Part shown: one piece after another, positions 1-39,683 of the stretch | Numbering within the stretch: position 1 is the stretch's first letter | Layout: each line of letters starts with the position of its first letter | Assembly: GCA_009760855.2 (NCBI GenBank) | Contig: WPIO01000022.1 | Coordinates: forward strand, 2,923,001 to 2,987,000 | Source of the DNA: Cristatella mucedo | Lineage: Eukaryota > Bryozoa > Phylactolaemata > Cristatellidae | Length of the DNA: 64,000 nt | Direction: 5' to 3' | Translations under genes and position numbers: made by a program | The notes under the pieces: model-generated | Seen by the model: the letters and a program-made list of their open reading frames with translations, nothing else | Told to the model about the DNA's origin: nothing | The model's database searches: none

Positions 1-542
1 AACCTTTTCTTAAGAGTCGAGCACCGAGCTCGAGCACAACTACTCGACTCGGATGTGCCTGCCAGGCACCGAGCTCGAGCTTCGAGTTGCCGCTTAATCT
101 GGCATCCACCAGTGCATCAGCCGTGCGCGCGCACCAACACACCGAGACGGGACGTGTGCAAGACAAAGAAAACAAACAAGAGAGGTCCCGCTTGCAAAGT
201 GCAGCACGTGACTCTGCCTCAAATCGAGAGGTGGCGGGAACCAGTGACTCTGCAGGGCAGTCCGCGTGACATGAGCGCCGTGGCGCAAATCGATGTAGCA
301 GCCATAGAATGCTGCTACGAAGGTGGCGCCGAACGACGACTGCAGCAAAACTGGCTATTTTTCAAGAACTACAACTGCAGAACAAAGAGGTTCTTTTCCT
401 GCCGACGGCCGGCAGCAGGAAAGACCACTTCCGGCAGCAGTCGGAGCTAGCAGCAGTGGCTGCTGCCTTTGCCGCCGTGGCTGCTGCCTTTGCCGCCGTG
501 GTTATCAGGCTCGCTGTCCCCGTCTCGGCGGCGGCGTTGGCA
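1..542. other. RNF11 3' flank, no independent gene seen
   Basis: Presumably RNF11 3' UTR and downstream DNA. A 15-base motif, gcaccgagctcgagc, occurs twice in the first 80 bases. A GCTGCTGCCTTTGCCGCC-type unit is repeated twice around 457-505. No AATAAA or ATTAAA for the minus strand was found before the window edge. The 131- and 164-codon plus-strand frames are low-complexity and show no recognisable family. Confidence 0.5.
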
Positions 543-3500
543 TCAATAGGCGGCGCCAAAGGACGAGAACAGGGCGGCGTCGACGGGCTCCATGCACGAT
601 GGACAGGTGAGCGAGCGCAACAGCCAGTCCTCGATGCATTCCTTGTGGTAGATGTGAGCGCACGGCAAGTAGCTCAGCACGTCACCCGCCTCGAACTCGG
701 CCACGCATATGGCGCACCTGCAGAGCAGCAGCGATTGCAATCAATGCAGACGAGACGCTCGACGTTAAATTCCAATTTCGCAACAACAAGCAACCAGTGG
801 TAACTACAACTAGGGGTATTTCGGGAACCATCACCGTCTTCTTATAATATCAATACGAATACACTTTTTTTTTGTAATATTAGCACGGCAAACGTCCGTG
901 CAAGGCTAGCAATATACAAACTGCATTTTCCAGCAGCACTGGCAATTCCAATTACTCCTTCTTCAGACTCAGATCCGAATGCAAATACCGCAAGCATCAC
1001 ACAAATATGGCGAATGAATGCAGTCAGATAATACATTTTTTTTTGCTGAAGTGGTATGAATCCAATGCTAAACTAAAACTAGACCGACTGACACCGAGTG
1101 CCAGATCAAAACGGCAAGGGTCTGACAGCAAGAATTTAATGAAACACAAACAGGCTTAACTTAAAAAGGGGGTGGCTTTGAAAGGATGATGTTAGAAAAG
1201 ATCGATGTTAGCGCTGGCTGCTAGTCCTTCACAGAGAACTGAACGGAGAACGTGAAAAAAGCAGAGAAAAGCCTTTTAGACGAGTGCATATCGAAGGAGT
1301 GGGTGCTATCACCTTCCTTTGGGAAGGAGATGGCGGCGTTAATCCCTGCTTGGTCGCTAGTCCCAGCCTGCGAATAGCGAAACCGTTTTGGACAGCCCAA
1401 CATGAGGTGCAAGTACTGCACTCAAAGAATGATGCATGGTAGCTAAACCGAGCTTAAGGTGAGCAGTGTGACAGTCCTCTGAGCATGGACTGTGATGAAA
1501 CCGAGCACCCTCAAGAAGGTTTATGACAATACTTGCTTCCAACCCGAACAGACTAGCCCACCAGCCATTAGTTATTTGTGACCACGCACGAGCTGACTTA
1601 GCAACCGTGGCCTAAAATGTACACGATTCCTTCCCTTTTTGAGGATGGAGGAGTGAGCTACCCAGAGACAGCAACGACCGATGCTACTAGCATAGCTGCA
1701 TGGAGTGGAAGTGTGGTTGGCAGTGACTTCGAGCATGATATGATTGTGGTTGGTATACTATTAAGACAACGAAAAGGCTGCGTGAAAAGTTGAACATCGT
1801 AACTAAGCCAGCTCAAATGAGAAACAAGAGAGACAACCAACCTAGGTGCTTCCAGTTAATCCAATTGCATCAAGAACTCATGCAGCATTCAACCGGCTAA
1901 CCTTTGAAAGGGCTGACTTTTGAAAGGGCGGCTTCTTTTGCTGCAACTTTACCTTCTATCTCAGGTCTACCAGCCAGTAGCCTTCTGTCAGCCACTCGGT
2001 AGTCGGCCCGAAAGGCTACTCGGGTGCAGCACTACTTTAGCAAGGGTTCTATTACCACCAATCTTCATGGTTAGCATGGAACAGACATCAGGCAGAGGGG
2101 GCAAAGGTTTGACTGAATTTAATTAGGATTAGTCTGGATTTGGTAACTTAATGAATGGCAATTCATTCAGCTACCAAATCCAGGCCAATTTGCCATCTGC
2201 TTAAAAACGCAAGAGATACAGGTAAGCTTGGCAGATGGCAGCTGCACCAGCAGCAGCAAAAAAAGGGAAATGCAGTCAATGCTGTGGTAGCTATTTCACA
2301 GGCTTTGAGTTACGAGGCCACAGCTCGGCTCATTGGCTCACACTCATTCTAATGGCTCTAATGAAGCAAGTAGAACCATTCAGACACGACCGATGGTACT
2401 GCTAGCCGAGCCTCTACCAAACGATGCTAGCCACAGGCACAAGGTAGTATGACCAGAAAAACTGGAATGCGGCAGCTGCAACGCTCTTAATTTTACTAGC
2501 ACCCGACTATGCCATAAGTGGTGGCAGTGGCAAGTTGAAAACAGTAACAGCTGTGTGTGTGGCATTGGCCACGATTGCAAGCAGTAGTTGGCACGTACCA
2601 GCAACTGATCATTTTTAGCAAATTAAGCACAGTAATAAATCAGTTAATGCACAGAATTCAGTGACACGGCACAGTACCAGGCACCGGACCTGAGCAATCG
2701 CAGTAGGTGAGGGCAAGCGGTAGCAATAATCAAGCCAAAACGGTTTTTAAACATCTCATGCTGCTGGATGAACCAGTGGCTGAGCCAGCTTCTGAGCACA
2801 GTGAGCCACATCATGGCACGTTTGCTTCTGTCTGAGCATCACTGGTGCCCAATAACAACAATAATAATTATAGTACTTTGTATAGCATCCATAGAAAACT
2901 TAATCTTTTTCTAGGCACTTCACATATGCTGTAAAGCAGCAGTTCTCAACCTGTGGATCGCAACCCCTTTGGGGATCGAACGACCCTTTCAAAGGGGTCA
3001 CATAAGACCATCGGAAAACATGCATTTCCATATTTTGCACACAATAGTTTTAAGGTTGGGGGTCGCCACAACATGAGGAACTGTATTAAAGGATCGCAGC
3101 ATTAGGAAGGTTGAGAACCACTGCTGTAAAGGAATCATTATCAAATAATTAGCGGCAGCATGCACAACGTCAACAAGCATAAAAATTGCTAGTGGTGACA
3201 TGTAGTGTCAACATGCAAAATATGGTCAGTGGCAGCATGCGAAGTATCAGCACGAATAAGCAACAAAAGACGAATCACAAGGACCCACTAAATACTGTGA
3301 CAAACAGGTGCATTTTCAGCTTTTTTTTTTTTAAATTTCAAGTCAGGGGATGTCGTGATGTCAGTCAGGGGATATCAGTCGGGAGAGAGTTCCAGGCTTT
3401 GGGAGTATACGAACTAAAGATAAGGTCTCCAAAGAACTTAGGGTTCACACGAGGTATAGCTAAACGATTCGAGTCATAAGCATTCTTCTGGTGGGGGTTC

Positions 3501-6500
3501 TGATAGGTAGGCTGGAGCCAGAGAATGAAGGGACCTAAAAGTGAGTGATAGAACCTTGGAAGTCGATGCGATGCTTGATTGGGAGCCATTGCAGGTCGGT
3601 GACAAGTGGTGTGATGTGGCAACTCACGACAACAAGCCTAGCTTCAGAGTTTTGCACCTACTGTAAGCACCTGATTGCACAGGCCGGTAGACCAGCAAGC
3701 AACGAGTTACAGAAGCAGAGATGGGATGTCACAAATGCATGGACCAATTTGGATGTAGTATCTCTGTCTAAGCAAGCCTAATTTTTAGCAATGTTATGTA
3801 ACTGGAAGTAGGCGGACGTGACTGGAGTGGAAGTGGTCATCTAGTGAAAGGTCATTTTGGAGCAGGACATCTAGATTTCGTGCAGATGATCAGGAAATAT
3901 GCTGGCAGAGCCAATTTGGAGCGTTAAGCTTTCCATTTTCTGAGTCACACTAGGTCGAATCGATTTCTAGATCCTCAATCTGGTGCCACTTCACTCGCTT
4001 ACACCAGAGCCTACTGTTATTAACGGGGTGCAGCAGCTTCCATGTCTGTATAGCACAAGGTGGCACACAGTGGCAGTAAGGGTACCAATCCTTGCAGATG
4101 AGCGACAAATACCAGTGAAGCCCTGAACATTTGAACCACGGCTAGTGACTTGTCGGAGCAGTACCAATACATGCAGTCGATGGCATTGGAACGGCAGTAA
4201 TGAAGAAAGCCTTAAGATAACAAGCCCGTAATTCTTCCTGTGTGCTTCACGTGCTTACCTGCGCGCGCGATTCAGTGCATGCTACCAATCGGGGCTCCAA
4301 CTACAGGCCGGCCGATGCAATGTCAGAGGCATCAAGCAGCCTCATCCTTCAGCTGGTCTTGAAGGGGTAGCTTAATGCAGACCAACACCTGCTGACATGA
4401 CATCCACCTCAGATGTCGTATCCACAATACAGTCCAGGCTACACATTAGGTTCAGGCATGCTAGGTTTACGATACGTTAGGTTTTAGGCTCTGTGACATA
4501 GCATTTAGCACATACTTGAACGGCAAATAAATCAATAAATTTCCAATTGAAATTAGAGTTTTCAGTTTGATGCAACGGACAAGGAGTGCAAATCCTGCAA
4601 CAGCCCAGGAGCCTATACTTTAGATGAATCTAATGCAAGCACCTTTTTGCAGGTATAGACTTAGACCGAAAGGCATGGACACAATTAAAACGTTAGTGAG
4701 TCCACTGCTGCCCGAGTTAAGAAATTGATCGAAAAATCTACACAATGCTAAGCATGTAGGTAGTGGATCCACTCCCATGACTACTGTCAGTGAAATGTGC
4801 CCTGCCATCGCTTGAACAGACTTGTGCGTGCCTCATACCGTCTTGGACAAGCACACAGGTATATCCAACTTGCAGCTTTTTTCTAATGCCACAACATTGC
4901 GCAAATCGGTCTTAAACTGCTGTAGAACTGCATTCACAGCAGCCACACTGCCCCCTCCATGGAGTAGCCCAGGAGTTCACACGTCACAGAAGATGCTCGC
5001 ACTACACGACTCAAGTCGTGGGTTCGAATCCTACAGCATACAAATCTTTCATTGCCCACTGAAAGCAGGTTGGGTAAATAACTGCTAAGGATTTTCTTCA
5101 GATATATAAGAGGCTGTTGAATTAACCGAGATTTTCTTTACACTGATTTCAGATTCAACCTGCATGGGCAAGGAGAGATCCAGTATCAAGACAAGCAAGC
5201 AACTTCTGCAACTTGATCAGACAAAAACCGCCACAGCTATTCCCATGAAACCCCTGGCCTCATCTACCATCCAGATATGCAATCTGTCTTCTCTTTAGCC
5301 ATTGGTGGTCATTGCATACTACTACCGAAACTCTTCTTTACATACCAAGCTACTATTATCCTAGCCCCACATGAGGTACACCTGGACTACCATAAAGCTC
5401 ATACGAACAACACATTCACAAGCATAACCACACATATAGGCATTATGCATGCTGCAAGACCACATCAAGCAGAATCGATGGCCTCCTAAGCAACTCACTA
5501 ACTCAACCATTCGGTAACGGTAAGATGATTTAGCAGGTGGTACTGCAATGACACACCTGCATACTCTCCCACAGCACACGGTAAAAATATGGTTAACAGA
5601 AAACACTTAGGGGGAGGGGCAGCTCGGACTTAGCAGCACACTTGTACAGGTGAGAAGGCCATGTGTGTGGGAAAATAGTTTAGCTGATTTAAGAGCCTCA
5701 TTTATATAGAGGCAGAAGAGCCCTTAGGGCTATCACCACTGCTTGAAGCAAGCTATAAAGAGTCGCCCACTGGACACTAGATCGCTAACGAACAAAAATG
5801 TGTGGTGTTTAGATTCAATGCCTGAAAACACTAAGAGTTGCAAACTGAACGTGAAGGAAAGTGGCAGTTTCTATGCTGCACCCTTGGTTAGCTGCACGAG
5901 TGACTGAATAACAGCAAGCCGGTAGAGCCGATGAACATTAAAATTCGTCAAAAGACCATCACTACTAGATGTCGGAATCAGTGCAGACGGTGCAATCGGT
6001 TCACCTATACTGGCTCGTTCATTCATTCGCCAATCCATAAATCAATAACTGCCGAAAGCCATGTACAAAAGCATGCCCACACGAGCCTGGACACCCTATT
6101 GTGGGATATGAGAAGAAAGGCCAGCTGATGAACCAATCTATTAACGCCATAACCACTGCAGTGTATTAAAAATTCAACACTTGCCAAATTTAAGATAACA
6201 CGCCGATATCTCTCGTGTTGCAGCAGCTCGAGCAGCCAAAGCTACCAGCTGGGAAAGGGGGTCGAATTAACATTCCCAGACTCCTAGCGACCGTGCCACT
6301 GTTAAGTTAGCCAGTCTGAGGCCCATCAGCCACTGCTGGCCCCCCAAGTGGATCTTCCTCGGGCTTCTCTGCGGCATATCCCCTAGTGCTTTAAGCGTGG
6401 CTCCGGCCGGACTTCACTGAGGCAGAAGAGTAAAGTAGACGGAGGACGGGGTGGGGCGGAACAATGTTACATAAAGACCCGAGAAAGAAGGGTGAGGACG

Positions 6501-7360
6501 AACGCGGTTGGCTGGCGGCTGTCCAGCAGCTGTGGGAGGGGGTTAGGTTTTGATTTATGACTCACGAAATTAGACAGGAGGGGGACGGACGGGCCAAATC
6601 AATGCCGGGAAGGCTCCAGCAAACCGCAGGATGAAGGTGACACGGCAACCATGAGGACTGCCGTGGCACGTGGCAAGAGAAAAACCCAAATTGCGGGCTT
6701 GGCGGTAGCATTTCATGCGGACAGTCTCAAAACGAACCGGTGGCTGCTACATCTCACGAAAGTTGAAGTGAACTCTCTCACTCTCTCGCACTCACTCTCT
6801 CTCTCTCTCGCGCACACTCACTCTCTCTCACTCACTCTCTCGCCAGTTTGGCTACCCTCCGTAATTAAGCGCATGGCAAATGGCAACGTCAATAGCAGCC
6901 GCACAAGCCACGGCAGCAGCAGCAGCCACGAGCCTGCGACGACACAATCCAAGGCTAAGAACGCGATTCCAACTTACTCCCTAGCCTTTTTACTACCGTC
7001 GTATATCCCTGTGGGAATCTGTCGGATCAGACCCATCTTCTGGGCCAGTTTGGCATTGTCAGCTGCAGCAGGATGCCTTTGACTAGTTAAGGAAACCATT
7101 CGGCTTTCAGGAGCTGGGGCCGCCTATGAAGTGGAAAGAAGATCGCAATGCACGCCCACGTGGCTGGCTGCAAGCTGTCAACAAATGCAGCGCTACCCAT
7201 GAGCGAAAGTCGCTATGGAGCAGTAGACACGCGCGAGACACACCTGATGAGCCGCGCGGCTTTGTCTGCTCCGCCAGGGACTGGGCTGGTCGCTGCCGTC
7301 CTCGTCGTCCCGCAGAGGCATGAAATCGCTTGTGGCTGGTTGGCTGAAGCAATTGCCCAT
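543..7360 (-). CDS. RNF11: RNF11-like RING-H2 protein, complete, 3 exons
   Basis: Exons, in transcript order, are 7360-7244, 7123-6978 and 717-543, with stop TGA at 545-543. The product is about 145 residues (human RNF11 is 154). It begins MGNC, the N-myristoylation/palmitoylation start typical of RNF11. Exon 2 carries the conserved block LAQKMGLIRQIPTGIYDG (human IAQRIGLIQHLPKGVYD). Exon 3 is a RING-H2 domain (CAIC, then LPCAHIYHKECIEDW, then CPSC) followed by the hallmark tail CMEPVDAAL. Splice sites are GTGTGT and GTAAGT donors with CATAG and CTGCAG acceptors, and the phases (0, then 2) agree. RNF11 acts on endomembranes with HECT E3 ligases and in the A20 complex. The human PPPPY motif that binds WW domains is not visible here, so partner choice may differ. 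Intron 1 is only 120 bp; intron 2 is 6.26 kb and full of mobile elements. Identification is firm; function is by homology. Confidence 0.93.
2850..3960 (-). mobile_element. L2/CR1-type LINE 3' fragment, interrupted by a hAT element
   Basis: On the minus strand the degraded reverse-transcriptase C-terminal part reads in pieces (motifs such as DLQWLP and LPKPGTLSRL), followed by a 3' tail ending in AAT/ATT triplets near 2850. The same tail occurs in the other LINE copies in this window. A 187-bp DNA transposon sits inside the tail at 2937-3123. The copy is 5'-truncated and full of frameshifts and stops. It lies in RNF11 intron 2. Confidence 0.75.
2937..3123. mobile_element. SPIN-like non-autonomous hAT transposon (MITE)
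   Basis: This 187-bp element begins CAGCAGTTCTCAACCT and ends AGGTTGAGAACCACTG, a near-perfect 16-bp terminal inverted repeat. It is flanked by perfect 8-bp target-site duplications, CTGTAAAG, at 2929-2936 and 3124-3131, which is diagnostic of the hAT superfamily. Internal words such as GGGGTCGAACGACC-like sequence, AAGACCATCGGAAAA, GTCGCCACAACATGAGGAAC and TGTATTAAAGG match the SPIN (Space Invader) family as I remember its consensus. It has no coding capacity. It was inserted into an older LINE tail. Confidence 0.85.
4985..5120 (+). repeat. tRNA-derived SINE (family A), 5'-diverged copy
   Basis: Contains a B-box-like GGGTTCGAATCC and the family A tail ending in a run similar to TATAAGAGGCTGTTGAATT, shared with the copies near 29.5 and 38.8 kb. 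The A-box half is eroded. Confidence 0.6.
5686..5800 (-). repeat. SINE family A, 3' fragment
   Basis: In reverse orientation this carries the GGGCGACTC...GATAGCCCTAAGGGCTCTTCTG segment and the CTATATAAATGAGGCTCTTAAAT tail found in the better copy at 38.73-38.90 kb. The tRNA-like head is missing or unrecognisable. Confidence 0.55.
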
Positions 7361-8100
7361 TCTTTACGTAGAGGGATGCACCGAAGAACGAAGCACGCTG
7401 AAGCAGCAGCAGTGCGTGGAACCCTTTACATTGTTTGCCCGCGACACACTCGGTACAGACGATGACGCAGTCAGCTGTCAGGGGCTGCCCGTGAGGCTCC
7501 AGACAAAGCCGCAGGATACACGGCTAATGCGGCGTCAAGTAGTCCCTCTGCTATCATTGCGCCCGGTGGGCCGCCACCGCTACGCGTTGTCTTGCACGGA
7601 CGCGAACGTGCTTCCAGGCTATGGTGCTGATTCGGCGCCTCAAGATTGCTACGGTTACTGCAACTGAGGCGCGAGCACCTTTATTCTCGTATGTCGTCAG
7701 CGGCTGCACACGCCTGCTCGCCCACTGTTTACAAGCAGAACTTCCGCCAACAGCGAGTCGACGTCTCAGCATTTCTGCTACGTGGGCTTGGCGGGATGTA
7801 CGCTTTTGGTTGTTGTGTTGTGAAGCGCCGATAAGAGAGACTGTTTGGACTTGCAGCTGTGTATCTTCTCAGGTATCTGCGTAAAATATCTCGGAGCCGA
7901 TATTGTTTATAGCGGCATGAACCATATGGGTCCACCTGCTTGTAGGTAGTTTGCTGGCTCGTTGCCCCGTCTATCTGCTTGACATCCGCGGCCGGGGTCA
8001 ATTCGGGAGGCAATTCTAAGCGACCTTGGGTTAGAGAGGCCGTCATTATGTCTACTTGAGATCCGTTAGAGGTTGATCTGAGATAATTTCCAGCTTCGTC
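7361..8100 (-). promoter_or_regulatory. Upstream region of RNF11, GC-rich
   Basis: Sequence immediately 5' of the RNF11 start codon. It is visibly richer in CG dinucleotides than the surrounding DNA from about 7.1 to 8.1 kb, as expected for a housekeeping-type promoter and 5' UTR. I see no convincing TATA box and cannot place the transcription start. Open frames of 70-115 codons here on both strands look like by-products of base composition. Confidence 0.35.
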
Positions 8101-8479
8101 GGAGGTCTCGCGTTATTTCCATGCGGTCGGCGAATTGCAGGAAACGCCGGCTTTAGAGCTAATCACATACAGTAAGTAGTATGTACGAAGAAATCGCCCC
8201 TCCATGTTCACCTGCAGCACTGCTTAGCCGTTGCAGCTTGAACGAGTGACTCAACTGACCGGGGTCATCCTGCGAGCCTGCGTGCAGTCCCTGTGCCCTG
8301 CCAGCCCGTGGAAGACCGATCGGTTATAATGTTATTAGGTACGACTAAAGTGCTTATTACATCATTACCGCTTGTTTCTAACATTGTACAAAGAATGTAA
8401 AAATGTTATATGAAAAGTGTATAGTATATTTTCCGACTAAAATTCCTGGCGAGTTATGTATTTTATTTTATATTTTATA

Positions 8480-9635
8480 TTTTTCTTAAATTGAATGATT
8501 ATAAAACCAACTTACTAGTTATGGGCAAACCAAGTGCGATTCAGAACTGAGAAAAGTTAACGCTCACAATCGGCTCTGCAAGCACATCTCTTGAATCTGC
8601 ACGAAATCTAGGTGTCCTGTTCCAAATAACCTTCCACATCCATCTTTGTGACGACCACTCAGCTCTACAGTCAAGTCTGCCTACTTTCAGCTACATGACT
8701 TAGCTCAAATTTGGGCTTTTTTTTTTTAGACAGGAATACCGTAACGAAATTGGTCAATCTAGTTGTGATATCCTGTCTCGCCATTTAACAGGAACTTAAC
8801 GCACAAATAAAGGTCAAATCACAGGGACCCACTAAATGTTGGGATAAATAGGTGCATTTTTAGCTTCTTCTAAATGTGGTCAAGTCAGGAGATGTCGTCA
8901 CGGAAGTCGGGAGTGAGTTCCAGGCTTTAGGAAGCATACGAACTAAAAGCACGGTCTCCAAAGGATATGAGATTTGTACGAGGTATAGGTAAACAGTAGA
9001 TTCCGAAAAGCTGGTGATACGATGCTTAGTCTGGCGGTAGAGTAGATCTGATAGGTAGGCTGGAGCCACCAAAGAATAAAGGGACCTACAAGTGAGTGAC
9101 AAAACCTTGAAGTCGATGCATTGCTTGACTGGGAGCCAGTGCAGGTTGGCTAGAAGTGGTGTGATGTGGCAACTGTGATGCTCACGACAGACAAGCCTAG
9201 CTGCAGAGTTTTGCACCAGCTTTAAGCGCCTGATTGCATAGGCCGGTAGACCAGCAAGCAGTGACTTACAGAAGTCAAGACGAGATGTCACAAGTTCATG
9301 GACCAACTTAAATGTGGTATCCCTGTCTAAACAAGCCTGAATTTAAGCAATGTTATGTAACTGAAAGTAGGCAGACTTAATTGTGGAGCTGATGCCATGT
9401 GATTCGTCCTTTACATGCTTATACGTGCTCACACTTGAGCATGCTGCCACTAACCATATTTGCATGCTGACCCTGTGCATGTCACCTCTAACCATGTTGT
9501 GCTTGTTGTCTTTGAGCATGCTACCACTAATTATTCAACCATGCTTCCTTTAAAGTAATTGCAAAGTGCCTAGAAAGAGACTGAGTTATGTGAAGGGGCT
9601 ATAACAAATGTATTATTATTATTATTATCTTAACT
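8480..9635. mobile_element. LINE fragments in opposite orientations
   Basis: 8480-8790 is a plus-strand L2/CR1-type piece (MGKPSAIQN, SARNLGVLF, KSAYF-like words). 8790-9385 is a minus-strand piece whose 148-codon ORF reads [30 protein letters not shown] and LHWLPVKQCIDF, the standard C-terminal region of this RT clade. 9386-9635 is a plus-strand 3' tail with GATTCGTCCTTTACATGC and CCTAGAAAGAGACTGAGTT, ending in (ATT)n at 9610-9630. The inverted block followed by a forward tail, with about 20 bp shared at the joint, resembles twin priming. Confidence 0.75.
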
Positions 9636-9639
9636 TCAC

Positions 9640-12009
9640 TAATGTTTTTGCATATTGCCTCGGGGTGGAGAAAGAACTGAATTGGTAACATATAACCGTG
9701 TTCGGCATGGTCATCGCATGATCAGCCGTTGGAGTTCGACAAAGTATGAATTGAATTAGTGATCTAGTCCGCCATGACCTCGGAGGTTATTGCCGAGTAT
9801 TAGCATTTCGGGCAGAGCTGGCATTGTGAGCAAGCATCGTTAGAACTGGAGATACGAACAAGGTGCTTAGCAGCCTCCCTAAATGGATAGACTGTAGTCT
9901 TGACTGATATTTCTGAGTGCATTATTATTATTATTTTTATTATTATACCCTTCGAGCTCATACGATGTAAAAGCAAATAAGCAGAACTATGAATGTCCAT
10001 CAGTTATGCATAACAGGATAGGGCAAACTGTGGCAGCAGTCAGCTTTTAAGATCGAGGTGCTACTTTTACAGCATGACTGCATTTTGACTTCTGGCTTAT
10101 TATTCTGTTGCACCTACTCGCTGAGCTCTTGACGATTTCATTCTGTACCCAGCTGACCGTTCACTGTCTGCTGCATTAAAGATATAGCCGTCTTATCGCT
10201 CGGCTAGCATGTACAAGCGGCATGTGGCTGAAATGAGGTGGCACGTCTGGGCCATCAAGTTCGTAAAGACCATCTCCCGGCTTGTTAGCTCTCTGTAGAC
10301 CGTACCGACTCGGCAGCTTCTCATAGTGACTTCCGTAGACCCGAACCGCAAACGATCGCTGTGATAGCTAACTTGTCGAGGTCTGATAAACAAATCGAGA
10401 GTGTGATCCTGCATGTTTTGGACTATGTATTAGGCCGCTCGACTGAACAGCTTCCCTGACTAACAAAGAAACAGTCTGCTTGTGCATGTACGCATTTATG
10501 AAAGCCTGGGTGCGCGTTAGTGCACCTGCACAGGGTGGCAGAGCCGGTTGCTGGCAGACCCCAGCCCTCCCGATGCTGGTCGGATGGCAAAAGCATGACG
10601 TGGCCTTCTTCTATCGAAAATATCTTCAACACCGTGTGCGGCTTCCCTTTTGTGTCGGGACGGAGGAGCAAGTGGCAGCAGCCGATGCTATTTTTGCTGG
10701 GTGGCTCCTGTGAGCTGTGGCATGTCCATATCAGGCATCCCATCGGTAGCTGTCGTTGCTCACCATCCCTCACTAGTGGCTAGTCAGTCGCCCCCCCTCA
10801 TACCATGATTTCCCTGTTTTACTCTGACTCTCCTAGTCTCCCGATTATTTCATTATCTTTGTGTCCCCGACGTAGGCAGACAATACTGTAGTAAGTACCG
10901 GTATAAAAACTTAATATTGGCTTTCTGTGCAGCACCGAAGGGAAATCTGTCAGCCAATAACTGCCTTGAGGAGACTTTTGCCGATCTCTCAGCTGATGAG
11001 ACCGGATCAGGGCTAGCACTACTCGCCAGGCATGATGCCACATTTGTATGGTTCTGGCTCCAAACAATACTGCCAATATAAAGGGATACTCTTGTTTTGG
11101 GCACTATTACTTATACCGGAAAAACCATTTGTCGATTGGTCAGTCACAGTGTGTGCAATTTCAGCGCCTGTAAGGACATAAAGGATAATTCACACCGTTG
11201 GAGCAAATGCTATGAGAAGGATGTTTTTTAGCTTCTGTTTAAATATCATCAAGTCAGGCGATGTCTTGATGTCAGTTGGTAGTGACTTTCAGGCTTTGAG
11301 AGCATATGAATTAAAGGCCCGGTCTCCAAAGGATTTGAGGTTGGTTCGAGACACTTACAAGATAGGTAACACTTACTAGTTTTGCTTTCCCTGGCCTGGA
11401 CCCTTTTTATGTGAGCTGGTGTTACGGTTCGTAGTTATTTTCATTTGGTCCATACGCATTTAATATGCAATCGTTTTCTCCTTCAGTGCAGACTATGCTT
11501 AGTCACAAGTATTGAAGTCATTGGCTTACCGAGGGGGTACTGGCAGTCCTCGGCACCTCCCCCCTGTACAGCCTATTCAGTCCTCCTATGATTGGCTGCC
11601 TTGGGCAGTGTTAAATGTTGGTTCTTCCATGTCCATATCGTTAAATGCTGGTCCTTCCTTATCTTAATCATGGTCATGCTCCTGGTGATGTCAAGCATTT
11701 CTTGCCGAAAAAATCGTTCTCGATCAAATGGATTTCAAGTGAAGGTCGTAGGGGAATTCATTCGAACGCTCAGCAGTGCTGCCAGCAAGTCGCCTGACCA
11801 AGCAGCTGTCCACACAAGAGTGGGCCAGGCAGGGCGGCCATCGCCAGACGACATTAGTGCCGACAAGAGCTGAGCGCCTCCCCGTGGAGGAGGGAAAACC
11901 AAGGAGACCGCCACCTGCTGCTATCCGCTAGCTCGGCCGTGCTCTGGTCTCTTGCTTGCTGCAGCTGTTCCACCTTTTTTTTACAGCTGTTCCACTTTTT
12001 TACGCACAG
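9640..12009. other. Intergenic/5' region with weak coding hints
   Basis: Holds the LINE remnant at 11.2 kb. Open frames at 10.42-10.78 kb (both strands) and 11.67-11.87 kb (plus strand, reading VVGEFIRTLSSAASKS) look protein-like, but I could not attach them by splice phase to the gene that follows. A first exon of that gene is expected in this interval. A 22-base unit, CAGCTGTTCCAC plus a T-run, is tandemly repeated just before the 12010 acceptor. Confidence 0.3.
11225..11375 (-). mobile_element. Short LINE remnant
   Basis: About 150 bp match the same LINE region as 8.9 and 21.3 kb (TCAAGTCAGGCGATGTC, then GGTCTCCAAAGGATTTGAGGTT) in reverse orientation. No intact frame. Confidence 0.65.
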
Positions 12010-39347
<27,338 letters not shown>

Positions 39348-39683
39348 GTATCATCACTGCTGTGGTCAACAATGTAAAGACACCTTTGAGATCACAGCTG
39401 TGATCGCCCCCCTGTGGATTTCTTCTAAGTGACACCTACAGGCACCATATACGATAAACAGAATGTAAGCCAAACATCAGCGAGTCATCGTGAGTGCCTA
39501 CTGCAGAGCTCATTTTTTCTCTACGTTAGCGCTGTACAGTTAGACACTCGTTGACTAGGATTTGATGTCTTTGCAGTTCATTAAATTATTTGCAAACCAC
39601 AAGTTTTTTCTATTTCCACGAGGTTCATTTCTTTTGAATAGCACGGCTCCGATAGTCATGTACACCTAATAAGTTGGATTAGA

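Larger units (their letters stand above)
718..6977 (-). other. RNF11 intron 2
   Basis: A 6.26-kb intron between the RNF11 linker exon and the RING exon. Besides the LINE, SPIN-like element and SINE pieces listed separately, it holds a CT-rich stretch at 6770-6842. I see no further exon: open frames here are under 100 codons and lack splice-site support. Confidence 0.6.

Noticed and set aside
309..803. 164-codon plus-strand ORF
   Set aside because: Antisense of the RNF11 RING exon plus Ala-rich low-complexity sequence.
7320..7667. 115-codon plus-strand ORF MKSLVAGWLKQLPILYVEGC...
   Set aside because: It overlaps RNF11 exon 1 in antisense, and the minus strand gives an exact RNF11 start with matching splice sites.
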